NCBI GenBank assembly: GCA_036927565.1
Contig: JAYESD010000004.1
Location: 68,570,933-68,634,932, forward strand
DNA from: Tuctoria greenei
Taxonomy: Eukaryota > Streptophyta > Magnoliopsida > Poales > Poaceae
Length of the DNA: 64,000 nt
Direction of reading: 5' to 3'
Numbering within the stretch: the first letter of the stretch is position 1; the number at the start of each line of letters is the position of its first letter. Position numbers and translations under genes: made by a program. A model generated the notes under the pieces. The model was not told the origin of the DNA, did no database searches, and saw only the letters and a program-made list of their open reading frames with translations. Positions 33,175-43,600 of the stretch are shown here, one piece after another.

Positions 33175-34828
33175 TGAAAGTGCATCTAGGTTCTCCGTGG
33201 GTTTTGGATGTTTGATGACGACAATTAAGTCGCTAATGAGCTCAAGTGATCTTAGCACAGGTGTGGACTCGATTGGAGACGCAAACCCTCAAAAAGGAAA
33301 AGGAAGGAAACTGAGTCAACTCGAAGCGTAGAAACTAGGGTTTCTAGCGTGTTGAGTTAGACTAGCCGTAGAAATAGGAGGGTGCGTGTGTAAAGTGCAT
33401 TGAGATCAAGTTTGGGAGCTCAAAGTGGTTTAGAGGTCAAACCCCTTGAGAGAAAAGTGTGGATAAGTAGTCTGGCAGTAGAGCCGGACTAGTCCGTGCA
33501 GGTGGCCGGACTAGTCTGCCCCTGGCAGGCCAAGTCCGTATTCGGCCGGACCAGAAGGGTCTGACTGAGATCGGACTAGTCCGTTTGTGGCCGGACTAGT
33601 CCTGGTAGCAGTGAGTGGGTTTTGGGGACTAAGTCCCAAAACCACGGACTTGTCCGTTTGAGACCGGACCAAGAGGTCCTGAGTGAGAACGGACTAGTCC
33701 GCCCTTGGGGCCGGACTAGTCCGGGTTGGCGAGTTGAAGGTGCTTCTGTGACTAAGTCTGGGAGGATCGGACTAGTCCGCCCTTGGGGCCGGACTAGTCC
33801 GTGGTCCTCAGACTAGTCCGTTTTCACACGGAGCAAAAGGCTCTGTGTGAGATCGGACTAGTCCGGTGGTGACCGGACTAGTCCGTTGTTGAAGTGACCG
33901 TTTGAATTTGAAGTTTGGCGGGTAGTGTGACGATAGCGTGTCAGCTGTCGGGACCTGACAAGAGGTCAGTGGTCCCCTAGGCCGGACTAGTTCGGGCCTG
34001 AGGTCGGACTAGTCCGCCCTTTTGCTGAGGTCAGCAGTTTGGGCTCGGGACCCCTATAAAAAGGGGACCCCCGGCCTCATTTCAAACAACTCTTGAAACT
34101 CTCGAACCCTAGCGCCGCCACAACCAACTTGGAGCACTCCTAAGCCTCTTTCTTGCCTACTTTCCCTCTAAAACTAATTCTTGAGTGGATTAGGATTTAG
34201 TGAGGTGGAGAAGAGGAAGAACATCGCGCTTGTGCTCCCGGTTTGATCTCTTGCACTCATTGAGTCTTTGTGTGCTGTGCGTTGAGTATATTTTGTGGTG
34301 TTGATCACCTTTGTGGTGTGGGAGCCTCAGATTGTGAGAAGCCCCAACGAACTTTGTAATCACCCTTGTGATTAGTGGAAAACCAAGTTAGGCCCGTGTG
34401 GTAAACTTGGTGAGGGAAGGGTTGTTGAACCCGGTCCTTTGTGGACTCCTCAACGGGGACGTAGATTCCTTGTGTGGAATCGAACCTCGGGATAAAATCC
34501 TTGTGTCTTCGTGTTCTTCGCATTTACTTTATCGATTATTTCGTTCTAGGGTTGCTAGTCTTGTTTCGTACTTCATATTGCTAAACTTGTTGAAGCTTGA
34601 CTCACTCTTGTGTTGGTAGTTGTTTAACTTGACTTAAACATATCTTCACCTGAAGCCTCGAGAAAATCCCCTAAAATTTGCTAGAAACATCTTTTAGGGT
34701 TCTTCACGCAGGCTGACCGGACTAGTCCGCCCCCAGACCGGACTAGTCCGCCCCCTGTGATTTAATCTCGTTTTATTAAGTCATTTGCAGGTCAATTAGC
34801 CTATTCACCCCCCTCTAGGCAACTTTCA
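33175..34828 (+). repeat. 5' LTR of Sirevirus A
   Basis: 1654 bp, TGAAAGTGCATC to GGCAACTTTCA. About eleven exact CGGACTAGTCCG palindromes and several one-off variants lie at 33485-34020 and 34715-34755. TATAAAAA is at 34055-34062. Confidence 0.95.
33485..34020. repeat. CGGACTAGTCCG palindrome cluster, 5' LTR of A
   Basis: Self-complementary 12-mers (core ACTAGT) recur every ~20-120 bases upstream of the TATA box, mostly in pairs separated by 8-14 bases. Variants with ACTTGT or ACAAGT cores are interspersed. Palindrome arrays in the LTR upstream region are a known Sirevirus trait; this exact core I describe only from the sequence. Confidence 0.9.
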
Positions 34829-34830
34829 AT

Positions 34831-34842
34831 TGGTATCAGAGC
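34831..34842 (+). promoter_or_regulatory. Primer-binding site of Sirevirus A
   Basis: TGGTATCAGAGC, two bases after the LTR, is an exact complement to the 3' end expected of initiator methionine tRNA. Confidence 0.92.
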
Positions 34843-34877
34843 AGGACTCTCCACAAAGAGTCTAACAACTCGGAGAG

Positions 34878-37163
34878 ATGGCCGGAGTGGTGAATGACGA
34901 CGGATCGAGCAGCAACTACGAGGCAACCCGTGAGGAGACGCTGGCCTATCAAGATAAGCCAACGGACGATGAGGAGACTCGCCAACTCAAGGCGAAGCTC
35001 CGGGAGAAGCTAAACATCTCCAAGATCGATCCGTCGAACCAATCAAGTGGTAGTGGCGAAGTCAACTACAACCGACAATGGTTCAACTATGAACGCCTTG
35101 CCGCCAACAACCACTACCTCTCCATCCCATTAGGGAAACCTCCCCAATTCGATGGAACTGATTACGGGATGTGGAAACACAATATGAAGATCCACCTCGT
35201 GTCACTCGACCCGGCGTTGTGGCAAATTGTCATGACCGGGGTGGAGATTCCGAAGGATGAGGACAACATCACTCAAGAACAAGCCATCCTCATCCACCGC
35301 AACGCTCAAGCTGCGGGTGTGATTATCTCATCTCTCTCAAGAGATGAGTTCAACCGCGTCGATGGCCTTGAGGTGGCCAAAGACATATGGAACACCCTCA
35401 AGACGGCGCATGAAGGAAATCGGGTGGTCAAAGAGGCCAAGATCGAGCTCATCGAAGGAGAGCTTGGGAGATTCGCCATCTTGGATGGTGAATCCCCCCA
35501 AGACATGTACAACCGGTTGAAGGTACTTATCAACAAGAGCCGATCATATGGCTGCACCAAGTGGACCGACCACGAGGTGGTGAAGAGGATGATCCGGGCA
35601 TTCATGCCTAGGAACGTCGCTCTTTGCTCTATGATTCGAGAAAGCCCGGGGTTCACTCAAATGACCCCGGAGGAGGTCCTTGGCAGGATCATCAACCATG
35701 AGATCATGGAGAAGGAGGTGCTCTTCTACAACGACCTTTAGAAGTTCACCTCCTCCAAGATGAAGAACGTTGCACTCAAGGCAACACCCTCTTCAAAGGA
35801 GCAAGAGGAAAGTGATGAGGAGAGCCTCGACACCGATGAGGAAGAGGCCTTCTTCATCAACAAATTCAAGAGAATGATGAGAAAGAAGAAAGACGGACAC
35901 AACTATGAAGACAAGGGGAAGGAAAGAGCAAGGCCCAAATCAAAAAGGTCTTGCTACAATTGTGGCGAGTATGGGCACTTCATCGCTGATTGCCCACATG
36001 AAGAAGCGAAGAAGAAGAAGGAGGGCAAGCCTCAAGATAAGAAATTCTTCAAGAAGAAGAGGCCCTCCGGACAAGCCCACTTGGGGAAGGAGTGGGACTC
36101 TAACGATGAGTCCTCCTCCGAAGAAGAAGAGGAGAAGATGGCTACCATAGCCATCGGGAGGAGCTCCAAGGGAAGCAAGCTCTTCCCCAACCTCAACAAC
36201 GACTACAAACCTACTTGCCTTATGGCAAGGGAGGGAAGGAGAAAGGTAACATCTCATCTCTCCTCCTCAACTTCCTCACAAGATGAATTTGATAGTGCTA
36301 GTGAGAATGAACACATGTTCAAGGACATAAGCAAAAGCACCTTGCGAAGGATGAAATTGCTTATGGATGAGATCTTTGAGAAGGAGGATCTCATCAATAG
36401 ACAAGAGGACATGCTCATCCTTGAGAAGGAGAGATGTCAAGAGCTTGATGAGCTCTTTGAGCTCGAAAGAGAGAAGAGCAAGGCATTGGAACACGAACTT
36501 GCTCTTTGCAAGAAAACGTGTTCAAGTCTTGAGGAGAAGTCAATTGAGCTCAAGGATGAACTTGGAAACTTGTCAAAAGTTAACAAGATCCTTGAGACTC
36601 AAGTTGAGCCTCTTAAGAACAATGTAGCCTCTTCCTCCAAGAGCTCAACCCCCTCAAAGGCCTCATCCAATGCAACATCGCCTTGCAAGTGCTCTAATTT
36701 AATCCTTAAGCTTAAGGATGAACTCAACTTAGCGCAAGGCAAGCAAGCACCTAAGGGTGCCATCTTTGACAAGGAAAAGGTGGCGTATGCACGAAGTGCA
36801 TACACCAACACAAGACCACGCCATGTCAAGGATGGTCTTGGCTATACTAGAGGTGGAAGGCATAACGCCAAAACCTCCAAGTATGGCAAAGACATGATTA
36901 TCTTTATTAAGGGGAGTTCATCCCCAACTAAAATTGAAAAGAACTCACCCTCTAGCAACAAATTGCCTAAATCTGAATCGCATCCTCTATTCTATGATTT
37001 TGATGCATCTTATGTGCTAAAGAGGAACAAACACGGCAAAGTGTTTGCTAGATATGTTGGGCCACTCCGCAAGAGCCCCAAGCCTTGCGTGTGGGTGCCC
37101 AAATGCCTAACTACTAACGTGAAAGGACCCAACTCCGCTTGGGTACCTAAAAGGAAGGCATAA
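34878..37163 (+). pseudogene. Sirevirus A gag, one premature stop
   Basis: Starts MAGVVNDDGSSSN 36 bases after the primer site. The capsid (UBN2-type) part includes FDGTDYGMWKHNMKIHL and AKDIWNTLKTAHEG. TAG at 35739-35741 interrupts the frame after YNDL; the same frame then continues to TAA at 37161-37163. Later parts are an acidic/Lys-rich linker, a CCHC zinc knuckle (CYNCGEYGHFIADC, about 35953-35994), a predicted coiled coil (Glu/Leu/Lys-rich, about 36350-36620) and a basic C-terminus. Around 760 codons in all, large as is usual for Sirevirus Gag. Confidence 0.88.
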
Positions 37164-37176
37164 ACTTGTTTTGTAG

Positions 37177-40100
37177 GCTTACTCCTCCGGTGGATCGAAA
37201 TGGGTGTTGGATAGCGGATGTACCAACCACATGACCGGAGAGAGGAGCATGTTCATAGAGTATGAGGAGAATGAGGACCCAAGTGAAGGAATCTTCTTTG
37301 GGGACAATAGCCAAGGGAAAATTCTTGGCTCGGGTAAAATTGCTATCTCTTCATCACATACTCTATCAAATGTTTTGCATGTTGATTCCCTAGATTAAAA
37401 TCTCCTATCCATATCACAACTATGTGATAAAGGATATAAGTGTGTATTTACTAGTGAGGGTGTGAGCGTTATTAGAGAGGGTAATGACTCGATAGCCTTT
37501 AAGGGAGTGCTCAAGGGAAAGCTCTATCTTGTGGACTTCACCACGGATAAGGCTCAACATGACACATGCTTAATGGCGAAAGCCAACATGGGATGGCTTT
37601 GGCATAGAAGGCTAGCCCATGTTGGAATGAGGAACCTTCAAAAGCTCCTTAAGGGAGAGCACGTTCGTGGTCTAAAGGATGTGGTATTTGAAAAGGATAG
37701 GCCATGTAGTGCATGCCAAGCGGGAAAGCAAGTAGGAGCTCAACACCCCTCTAAGAATGTCATGACGACAACTAGACCTTTGGAGTTACTCCATATGGAT
37801 CTTTTTGGTCCCATTGCCTATATTAGCATTGGTGGCAACAAGTATAGTCTAGTCATCGTTGATGACTTTTCAAGATATACTTGGGTATTCTTCTTGCATG
37901 ATAAGAGTGAAACCCCCGGTGTCCTCAAGAAATTCCTAAGGAGAGCTCAAAATGAGTTCACCTTAAGGATAAAGGCTATAAGGAGTGACAATGGCACCGA
38001 ATTCAAGAACATGCAAGTAGAAGAGTTCCTAGATGAGGAGGACATCAAGCATGAGTTTTTCGCTCCCTATTCTCCACAACAAAATGGAATTGCCGAAAGA
38101 AAGAATAGGACGCTTATTGAGATGTCAAGGACGATGCTAGATGAGTACAAAACATCGGACCGGTTTTGGGCGGAAGCGGTTAACACCGCTTGCCATGCCG
38201 TAAACCGATTGTACCTTCATCGCCTCCTCAAGAAGACTCCTTATGAGCTTCTCGTTGGTAAGAAACCCAATGTTTCTTACTTTCGTATCTTTGGTAGCAA
38301 GTGTTATATCCTCAACAAGAAGCCTAGGACTTCGAAGTTTGCTTCAAAGTCCGATGAGGGTTTCTTGCTTGGATATGACTCAAACACTCATGCGTACCGT
38401 GTGTTCAACAAATCCTCCGGAATTGTTGAAGTAGCACGTGATGTGGTGTTTGACGAAACCAATGGCTCTCAAGTGGAGCAAGTTGATCAACATGCCCTTG
38501 ATCAAGAGGAACCTCCACTAGAAGCTCTAAGGAGAATGGCACTTGGAGATGTTCGCCCACAAGAACCATCTCAAAGCTCAAGTGACCATCCTCTCTATGA
38601 AGTAGGTCAAACCCCCATTGGACAAGTTGGACATTCACTAGATGCTCCCCAAAGTGATAACGGGGGTGAAGATCAAGGGGGAGGCATGAATCAAGGGGGA
38701 GACCAAAGTGAGGAAGACGAAGCAAGTGATTCAAGAGTTCAACCTCCGCATCCTCGTGTTCATCAAAGTGTTCAACGGGATCATCCCGTTGACAACATTC
38801 TAGGAGATATCACAAAAGGAGTAACAACACGTTCACGTGTTGCAAACTTTTGTGAGCATTTCTCTTTTGTCTCATCCTTGGAACCACATAAGGTTGAAGA
38901 TGCCTTAAGAGATCCGGATTGGGTAGTTGCCATGTAAGAGGAGCTCAATAACTTTGAAAGGAACAAGGTTTGGGAACTTGTCAAGCGCCCACAAGCTAAT
39001 GTTGTTGGAACCAAGTGGGTGTTTCGCAACAAACAAGATGAGCATGGCGTGGTAACTAGGAACAAGGCACGACTTGTGGCAAAAGGGTACTCACAAGTTG
39101 AAGGATTGGATTTTGATGAGACATTTGCCCCTGTAGCTAGGCTTGAGTCAATTCGGATATTGTTAGTCTTTGCTACTCATCATGATTTCAAGCTCTACCA
39201 AATGGATGTTAAGAGTGCGTTCCTTAATGGTCCAATCAAGGAAGAAGTTTATGTAGAGCAACCTCCGGGGTTTGAAGACCAAGACTATCCTAACCATGTT
39301 TACAAATTGCGAAAGGCTCTTTATGGCCTCAAGCAAGCTCCTAGAGCTTGGTATGAGTGCCTAAGAGACTTTCTAGTTGAAAATGGTTTTAGGATAGGCA
39401 AAGCGGATTATACCCTTTTCACAAAGCACTTCAACGAGGATCTTTTTGTGTGCCAAATATATGTGGATGACATCATATTTGGTTCCACAAATAAGGTGTT
39501 TTGTGATGAGTTCTCCAAGATAATGACGGAGAGGTTTGAAATCTCCATGATGGGTGAGTTGAAGTTCTTTCTAGGATTTCAAGTAAAACAACTCAAAGAA
39601 GGGACATTCATAAGTCAAACTAAGTATACACAAGATATTCTAAGGAAGTTTGATATGGATAAGGCAAAACCCATCAAAACCCCTATGGGGACAAATGGAC
39701 ACCTAGACCTAAATGAGGACGGTCCAAGGGTGGATCAAAAATTATATAGGTCTATGATTGGTTCACTCCTCTATCTTTGTGCATCTAGGCCCGATATCAT
39801 GCTAAGTGTGTGTATGTGTGCACGCTTTCAAGCAGCACCTAAGGCTTGTCATTTGACCGCCGTTAAAAGGATCTTGAGATATCTAGTACACACACCTACT
39901 CTAGGACTTTGGTACCCCAAAGGATCCAAGTTTAATCTCATCGGATATTCCGATGCGGACTATGCAGGGTGCAAAGTTGATAGGAAGAGCACATCGAGTA
40001 CATGTCAATTCTTAGGTCGATCTCTAGTGTCTTGGTACTCCAAGAAGCAAAACTCTATTGCTCTCTCCACCGCCGAAGCGGAATATGTTGCAGCCGGAAG

Positions 40101-40413
40101 TTGTTGTGCACAACTTCTTTGGATGCGACAAACCCTTAGGGATTATGGGATTAACTTGCGCAACATTCCACTCTTATGTGACAACGAGAGTGCCATCAAG
40201 ATAGCCCATAATCCGATGGAGCACTCTAGGACCAAACACATAGACATTCGACACCATTTCTTGCGAGATCACTCAATGAAGGGAGATATTGCGATTTCTC
40301 ATGTGAGGACGGAACATCAACTTGCGGACATTTTCACCAAGCCTCTTGATGAAAAGCGTTTCTGTGAGCTAAGAAGTGAGCTCAACATTTTGGATTCTCG
40401 GAATGTGGCTTAA
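37177..40413 (+). pseudogene. Sirevirus A pol (protease, integrase, RT, RNase H), two premature stops
   Basis: The frame, +1 to gag, opens at 37177 right after TTGTTTTGTAG. Protease: WVLDSGCTNHMTG. The GAG-pre-integrase region has LWHRRLAHVG and CSACQAGK. Integrase follows with HMDLFGP, VDDFSRYTWV, RSDNGTEF and SPQQNGIAERKNRT. An acidic, Gln/Gly-rich hinge precedes RT: TKWVFRNK, KARLVAKGYSQ, YQMDVKSAFLNG, QIYVDDIIFGS. RNase H: SDADYAGCKVDRKS and KHIDIRHHF. TAA at 37396-37398 and TAA at 38935-38937 break it; element B, closely related, has CAA at the latter place, so that stop is a C-to-T change. Confidence 0.92.
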
Positions 40414-41378
40414 ACCACATTCCTCATATATTTTGAGCTATATTTCGAAAAACTCCTCTCTATCTTGATTTCTCTTCAAAACTATTTGAGAAATCTATTT
40501 TCCTTAGAAAATGGTCATGTTTTGTCATATATTCCCTTATAATCTTGTTTATCATGTTTCTCTGCTATATTTGTCCAAAAGAACCTATTTTAGTGGGCAA
40601 AATTCAAATATATTGTTTTTCAGCCCAGTAGGACCGGACTAGTCCGCCCCTGTGGACGGACAAGTCCGGGTCCAGACTAGTCCGCGGCTGGTCCGCACAC
40701 CGGACTAGTCCGCCCTTCAATCGGACAAGTCCGGATCCGGACTAGTCTGAGTCTGGTCCGCGGACCGGACTAGTCCGGCCCCTCAACCGGACTAGTCCGG
40801 CCCTTGGGGACTTAAACCCCCAGGCGGCCCAGACCCCTCCTCTTCCTCTCTCACTTGACTCTTTCACTTCCACGCGCTAGCAACCGCCCCCCCATTGGCG
40901 ATTTTGCGCTCCAACCACCAAATCTCGACTCCAATCCACGCATCAGAGTCTTTGGGAGTGAGGGATCACTTCCCCGCGCTCCACATTCGCGATCCATCTC
41001 CGATTTCGTCGATTCTAGTGGATTTGAGAAGGTATTCCCTCGTTCTTCAAAAACTAGCCCCATTCTTGATTCTTAAAGTTTTTGATAGGAACACCTTCAT
41101 TAATATTGCTCCATATACCCTTGCGATCATAGCCTAGGAGTATTGCGCGCTGATTCGATGATTTTTCGATGAATCGATTAGGGTTAGGGTTCATTCTGCG
41201 CAACCCTGACTAGTCCGGTCCCTGGCGGACAAGTCCGCCCAGCGGACTAGTCCGCCCCTGGGGCGGACAAGTCCGGTTTGCACAGGGCAAACCCTACTTC
41301 TAGTCTTTTCTCGAGATCTTTTCCGCAATGCTCCCTCTCCTTGGACTCATACCTTCCTTTCTCTATGCTTTCCGCAGC
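40414..41378. other. Spacer between pol and third ORF, with palindromes
   Basis: Holds two further clusters of CGGACTAGTCCG and CGGACAAGTCCG motifs (40632-40800 and 41207-41280), separated by ~400 bases with no gene. Element B keeps the same arrangement in reverse orientation. Confidence 0.8.
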
Positions 41379-43169
41379 ATGTCGAACTCGGAGCGTTCCC
41401 CTCCTCGTCTCAACCCCGAGGGGCGAACCAAAGCTCAAATTGTCGAGGCAAGGACCAAGGCTGCGCTCATAGAGGCGCAAAAGGCAAAGGAAGAGAGACG
41501 GCTGAAGGCACTCGAAGCCTCCAAAGTTGCCGCAAGCATCTATAACGAGGAAGAAGCCATAGCTCGAGCAACCGCAGAGTCCCTCAATGAGATGCGGAAG
41601 AAGAAAAGGGAAGACAGGGAGGCTCACAACTCCAGGGCTGCTGAGGCCAATGCCCCCAAGAGAAAGAAGCTCGTCACCATTGGCGAGAAAGCGAAGGGCA
41701 AGGAGCCAGCCCAAATGGAAGCTGAGCCTAGGGTCGAGCGTGACCCTAAGAAGGGAAAGGCTCCGGCTCCTGTCGAACCGACGAAGAAGAAGCCAGCTGT
41801 CAAGATGTCAGCAAAGAAGGCAGCTGGAGGTGTTGTGATCAAGGAGAAAGGGAAGGCCACTTCCATTGGCCCCCTTGAGGTTCACACACCAGAAAGGAAC
41901 CCCAACAGGCAGAAGGAGTTGTCTGCCAATGTGTTTCATGGAAAAGGGGCTGAAAAGGCCAGGAGGCTGAGGACCGAGAAGGTCTACAAGTTTGAGAGGA
42001 GCACGACAGATCCCAGGTTCTGGTGCGACTTTCATTGTGACTACTACCGGCTAGTCTATCAGCAGATGAAGAAGCCGGTAATAGAAGCTCAATGGGTTGA
42101 CTGGGATTACATGGCCAAAAAGCAACACTCTGCTTATGACGCTGTCATTGAAGCTGCTGAGCGCCATGACCTCAAGAAGATCATGGGTTTCAAGTATGAC
42201 TGGAACGTCGAAGTGATTCTGCAGTTCTACTCCACCATCTACTTCACCACCTCAGGTGACAGAAGAATTATTTGGATGACACATAGTGAGCAGTACTCAG
42301 TCACTTTCGCAGAGTTCGCCAAGATTCTAGGGCTTGAGGCACACATGGATCATGAGATTATAATCTCTAACCTCAAGGCCGTGGACCGTGAAGAGCTAGC
42401 ATATATGTATCCAAGTCACGTTCCATTTGATGCCGGTCTCGCCCGCAACATCAAGCCCTTCTACAACATTATGAACAGAATCCTCAGAAGGACGATAGCA
42501 CCGAAGGACGGTGATGCTGGGGTAATTCAAGGGAACTTGAGACACTTGCTACTTCTGGTTGATGGGGAAGAGAAGTTCAACCTCGTCGATTACATCTTCG
42601 ACGATATCTTCAACATCTCGCATACCCCCAACCGTGCTTGCGGGTATGTCCCCTACATCATGTGCCTCATCGAGAAGGTGTCGGGCGTGACCTTCGTCAA
42701 GGACGTGTCGCACCGCCCGCTTCGTCCTCAGAAGCCTCCGAATGTACCTGTTCCCCCTCGTCGCAAGAATGCAGATCCTCCATCTCGCCCCGTGGCACCT
42801 CCGTCTCCGCCTCCGCCTCAATCAATGAGTGCCTTCTTCAAATGCTTCAAGGCGATCTTCACTTCCTGCCGGAAGCAAGAGATCCGCGCTCAAAGGGCAC
42901 ACAAGCGCCAGGAAAAATATCTTAAGGCGGTGTGCGACAAGCTGGAGGTCCCGATGTCCTCTCCGGAGGTGAGTGATGGGGCGATCACTCCATTCCCCAA
43001 CTTCACCGCCGATGAGCTCGCCCAGCTCCAAGAGGATGGAAGCTCCTCTCGGGCTGCTCCCTCGGCAAGGAACTCCGACGACGACGACGACGACGACGCC
43101 GACGATCATGAGGAAGACGTCGAAGATTCCGAGGCCACGGAGAGTGGAAGTGGCGAAGACGAGGACTAG
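41379..43169 (+). CDS. Sirevirus A third ORF (putative plant transposon protein type)
   Basis: The chosen start is ATG at 41379 (MSNSERSPPRLNPEGRTKAQ), matched in element B, where the upstream sequence differs; product 596 aa. Residues ~1-190 are Lys/Ala/Glu-rich and look coiled-coil and basic. Residues ~190-480 form a globular domain with FWCDFHCDYYRLVYQQMKKP, RIIWMTHSEQYSVTFAEFAK, IAPKDGDAGVIQGNLRHLL and NISHTPNRACGY. A Pro-rich segment, a basic helix and an acidic Asp/Glu tail follow. I see no signal peptide or membrane segment, which argues against a classical envelope. The domain resembles families annotated as 'putative plant transposon protein'. The frame is intact, unlike gag and pol. 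Function unknown. Confidence 0.85.
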   Translation: MSNSERSPPRLNPEGRTKAQIVEARTKAALIEAQKAKEERRLKALEASKVAASIYNEEEAIARATAESLNEMRKKKREDREAHNSRAAEANAPKRKKLVTIGEKAKGKEPAQMEAEPRVERDPKKGKAPAPVEPTKKKPAVKMSAKKAAGGVVIKEKGKATSIGPLEVHTPERNPNRQKELSANVFHGKGAEKARRLRTEKVYKFERSTTDPRFWCDFHCDYYRLVYQQMKKPVIEAQWVDWDYMAKKQHSAYDAVIEAAERHDLKKIMGFKYDWNVEVILQFYSTIYFTTSGDRRIIWMTHSEQYSVTFAEFAKILGLEAHMDHEIIISNLKAVDREELAYMYPSHVPFDAGLARNIKPFYNIMNRILRRTIAPKDGDAGVIQGNLRHLLLLVDGEEKFNLVDYIFDDIFNISHTPNRACGYVPYIMCLIEKVSGVTFVKDVSHRPLRPQKPPNVPVPPRRKNADPPSRPVAPPSPPPPQSMSAFFKCFKAIFTSCRKQEIRAQRAHKRQEKYLKAVCDKLEVPMSSPEVSDGAITPFPNFTADELAQLQEDGSSSRAAPSARNSDDDDDDDADDHEEDVEDSEATESGSGEDED

Positions 43170-43586
43170 TTCTTAGGTCTTAGTTTCCCCCCTTCTTTTC
43201 CTTTTTGGTGCCTTGATGCCAAAGGGGGAGAGTTAAGTGGGAGTTAATCTTTTGTGGGTGTGTTTATGGTTTGTGGACTTGTTATGTAATATATTTATGC
43301 TCTTGGATGTTTACATATGTGCAAGACTTGTTAGTGTTGTTTAATATCAATATAATGCTCTTATTGTCAATCTTATGATTATATTGATGTTCTTTATGTC
43401 TTGTCACAATTGTTGAGCACGTCACGTAGGCACCCCACCATAACGTGTGTGGGTATGAAAGATCTCCTCCACCTCTTTTACATGCTGCATACATTGAGGG
43501 GGAGTCATTCATACGCACACAAGTTATGAAAACCAAATTTAATACTCTTAATTGTTGAAGGACTTAATGTGTTGTCATCAATCACC
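43170..43586. other. 3' untranslated region of Sirevirus A with spare polypurine tracts
   Basis: Non-coding. Purine tracts AAAGGGGGAGAG (about 43219-43230) and GAGGGGGAG (about 43496-43504) resemble the functional tract before the LTR. Multiple such tracts are typical of Sireviruses. Confidence 0.7.
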
Positions 43587-43600
43587 AAAAAAGGGGAGAT
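43587..43600 (+). promoter_or_regulatory. Polypurine tract of Sirevirus A
   Basis: AAAAAAGGGGAGAT lies directly before the 3' LTR and would prime second-strand synthesis. Confidence 0.85.

Noticed and set aside
33485..34020. CRISPR-like array
   Set aside because: The repeated unit is a 12-bp palindrome with irregular spacing inside a plant retrotransposon LTR, not a 24-40-bp direct repeat with uniform unique spacers.
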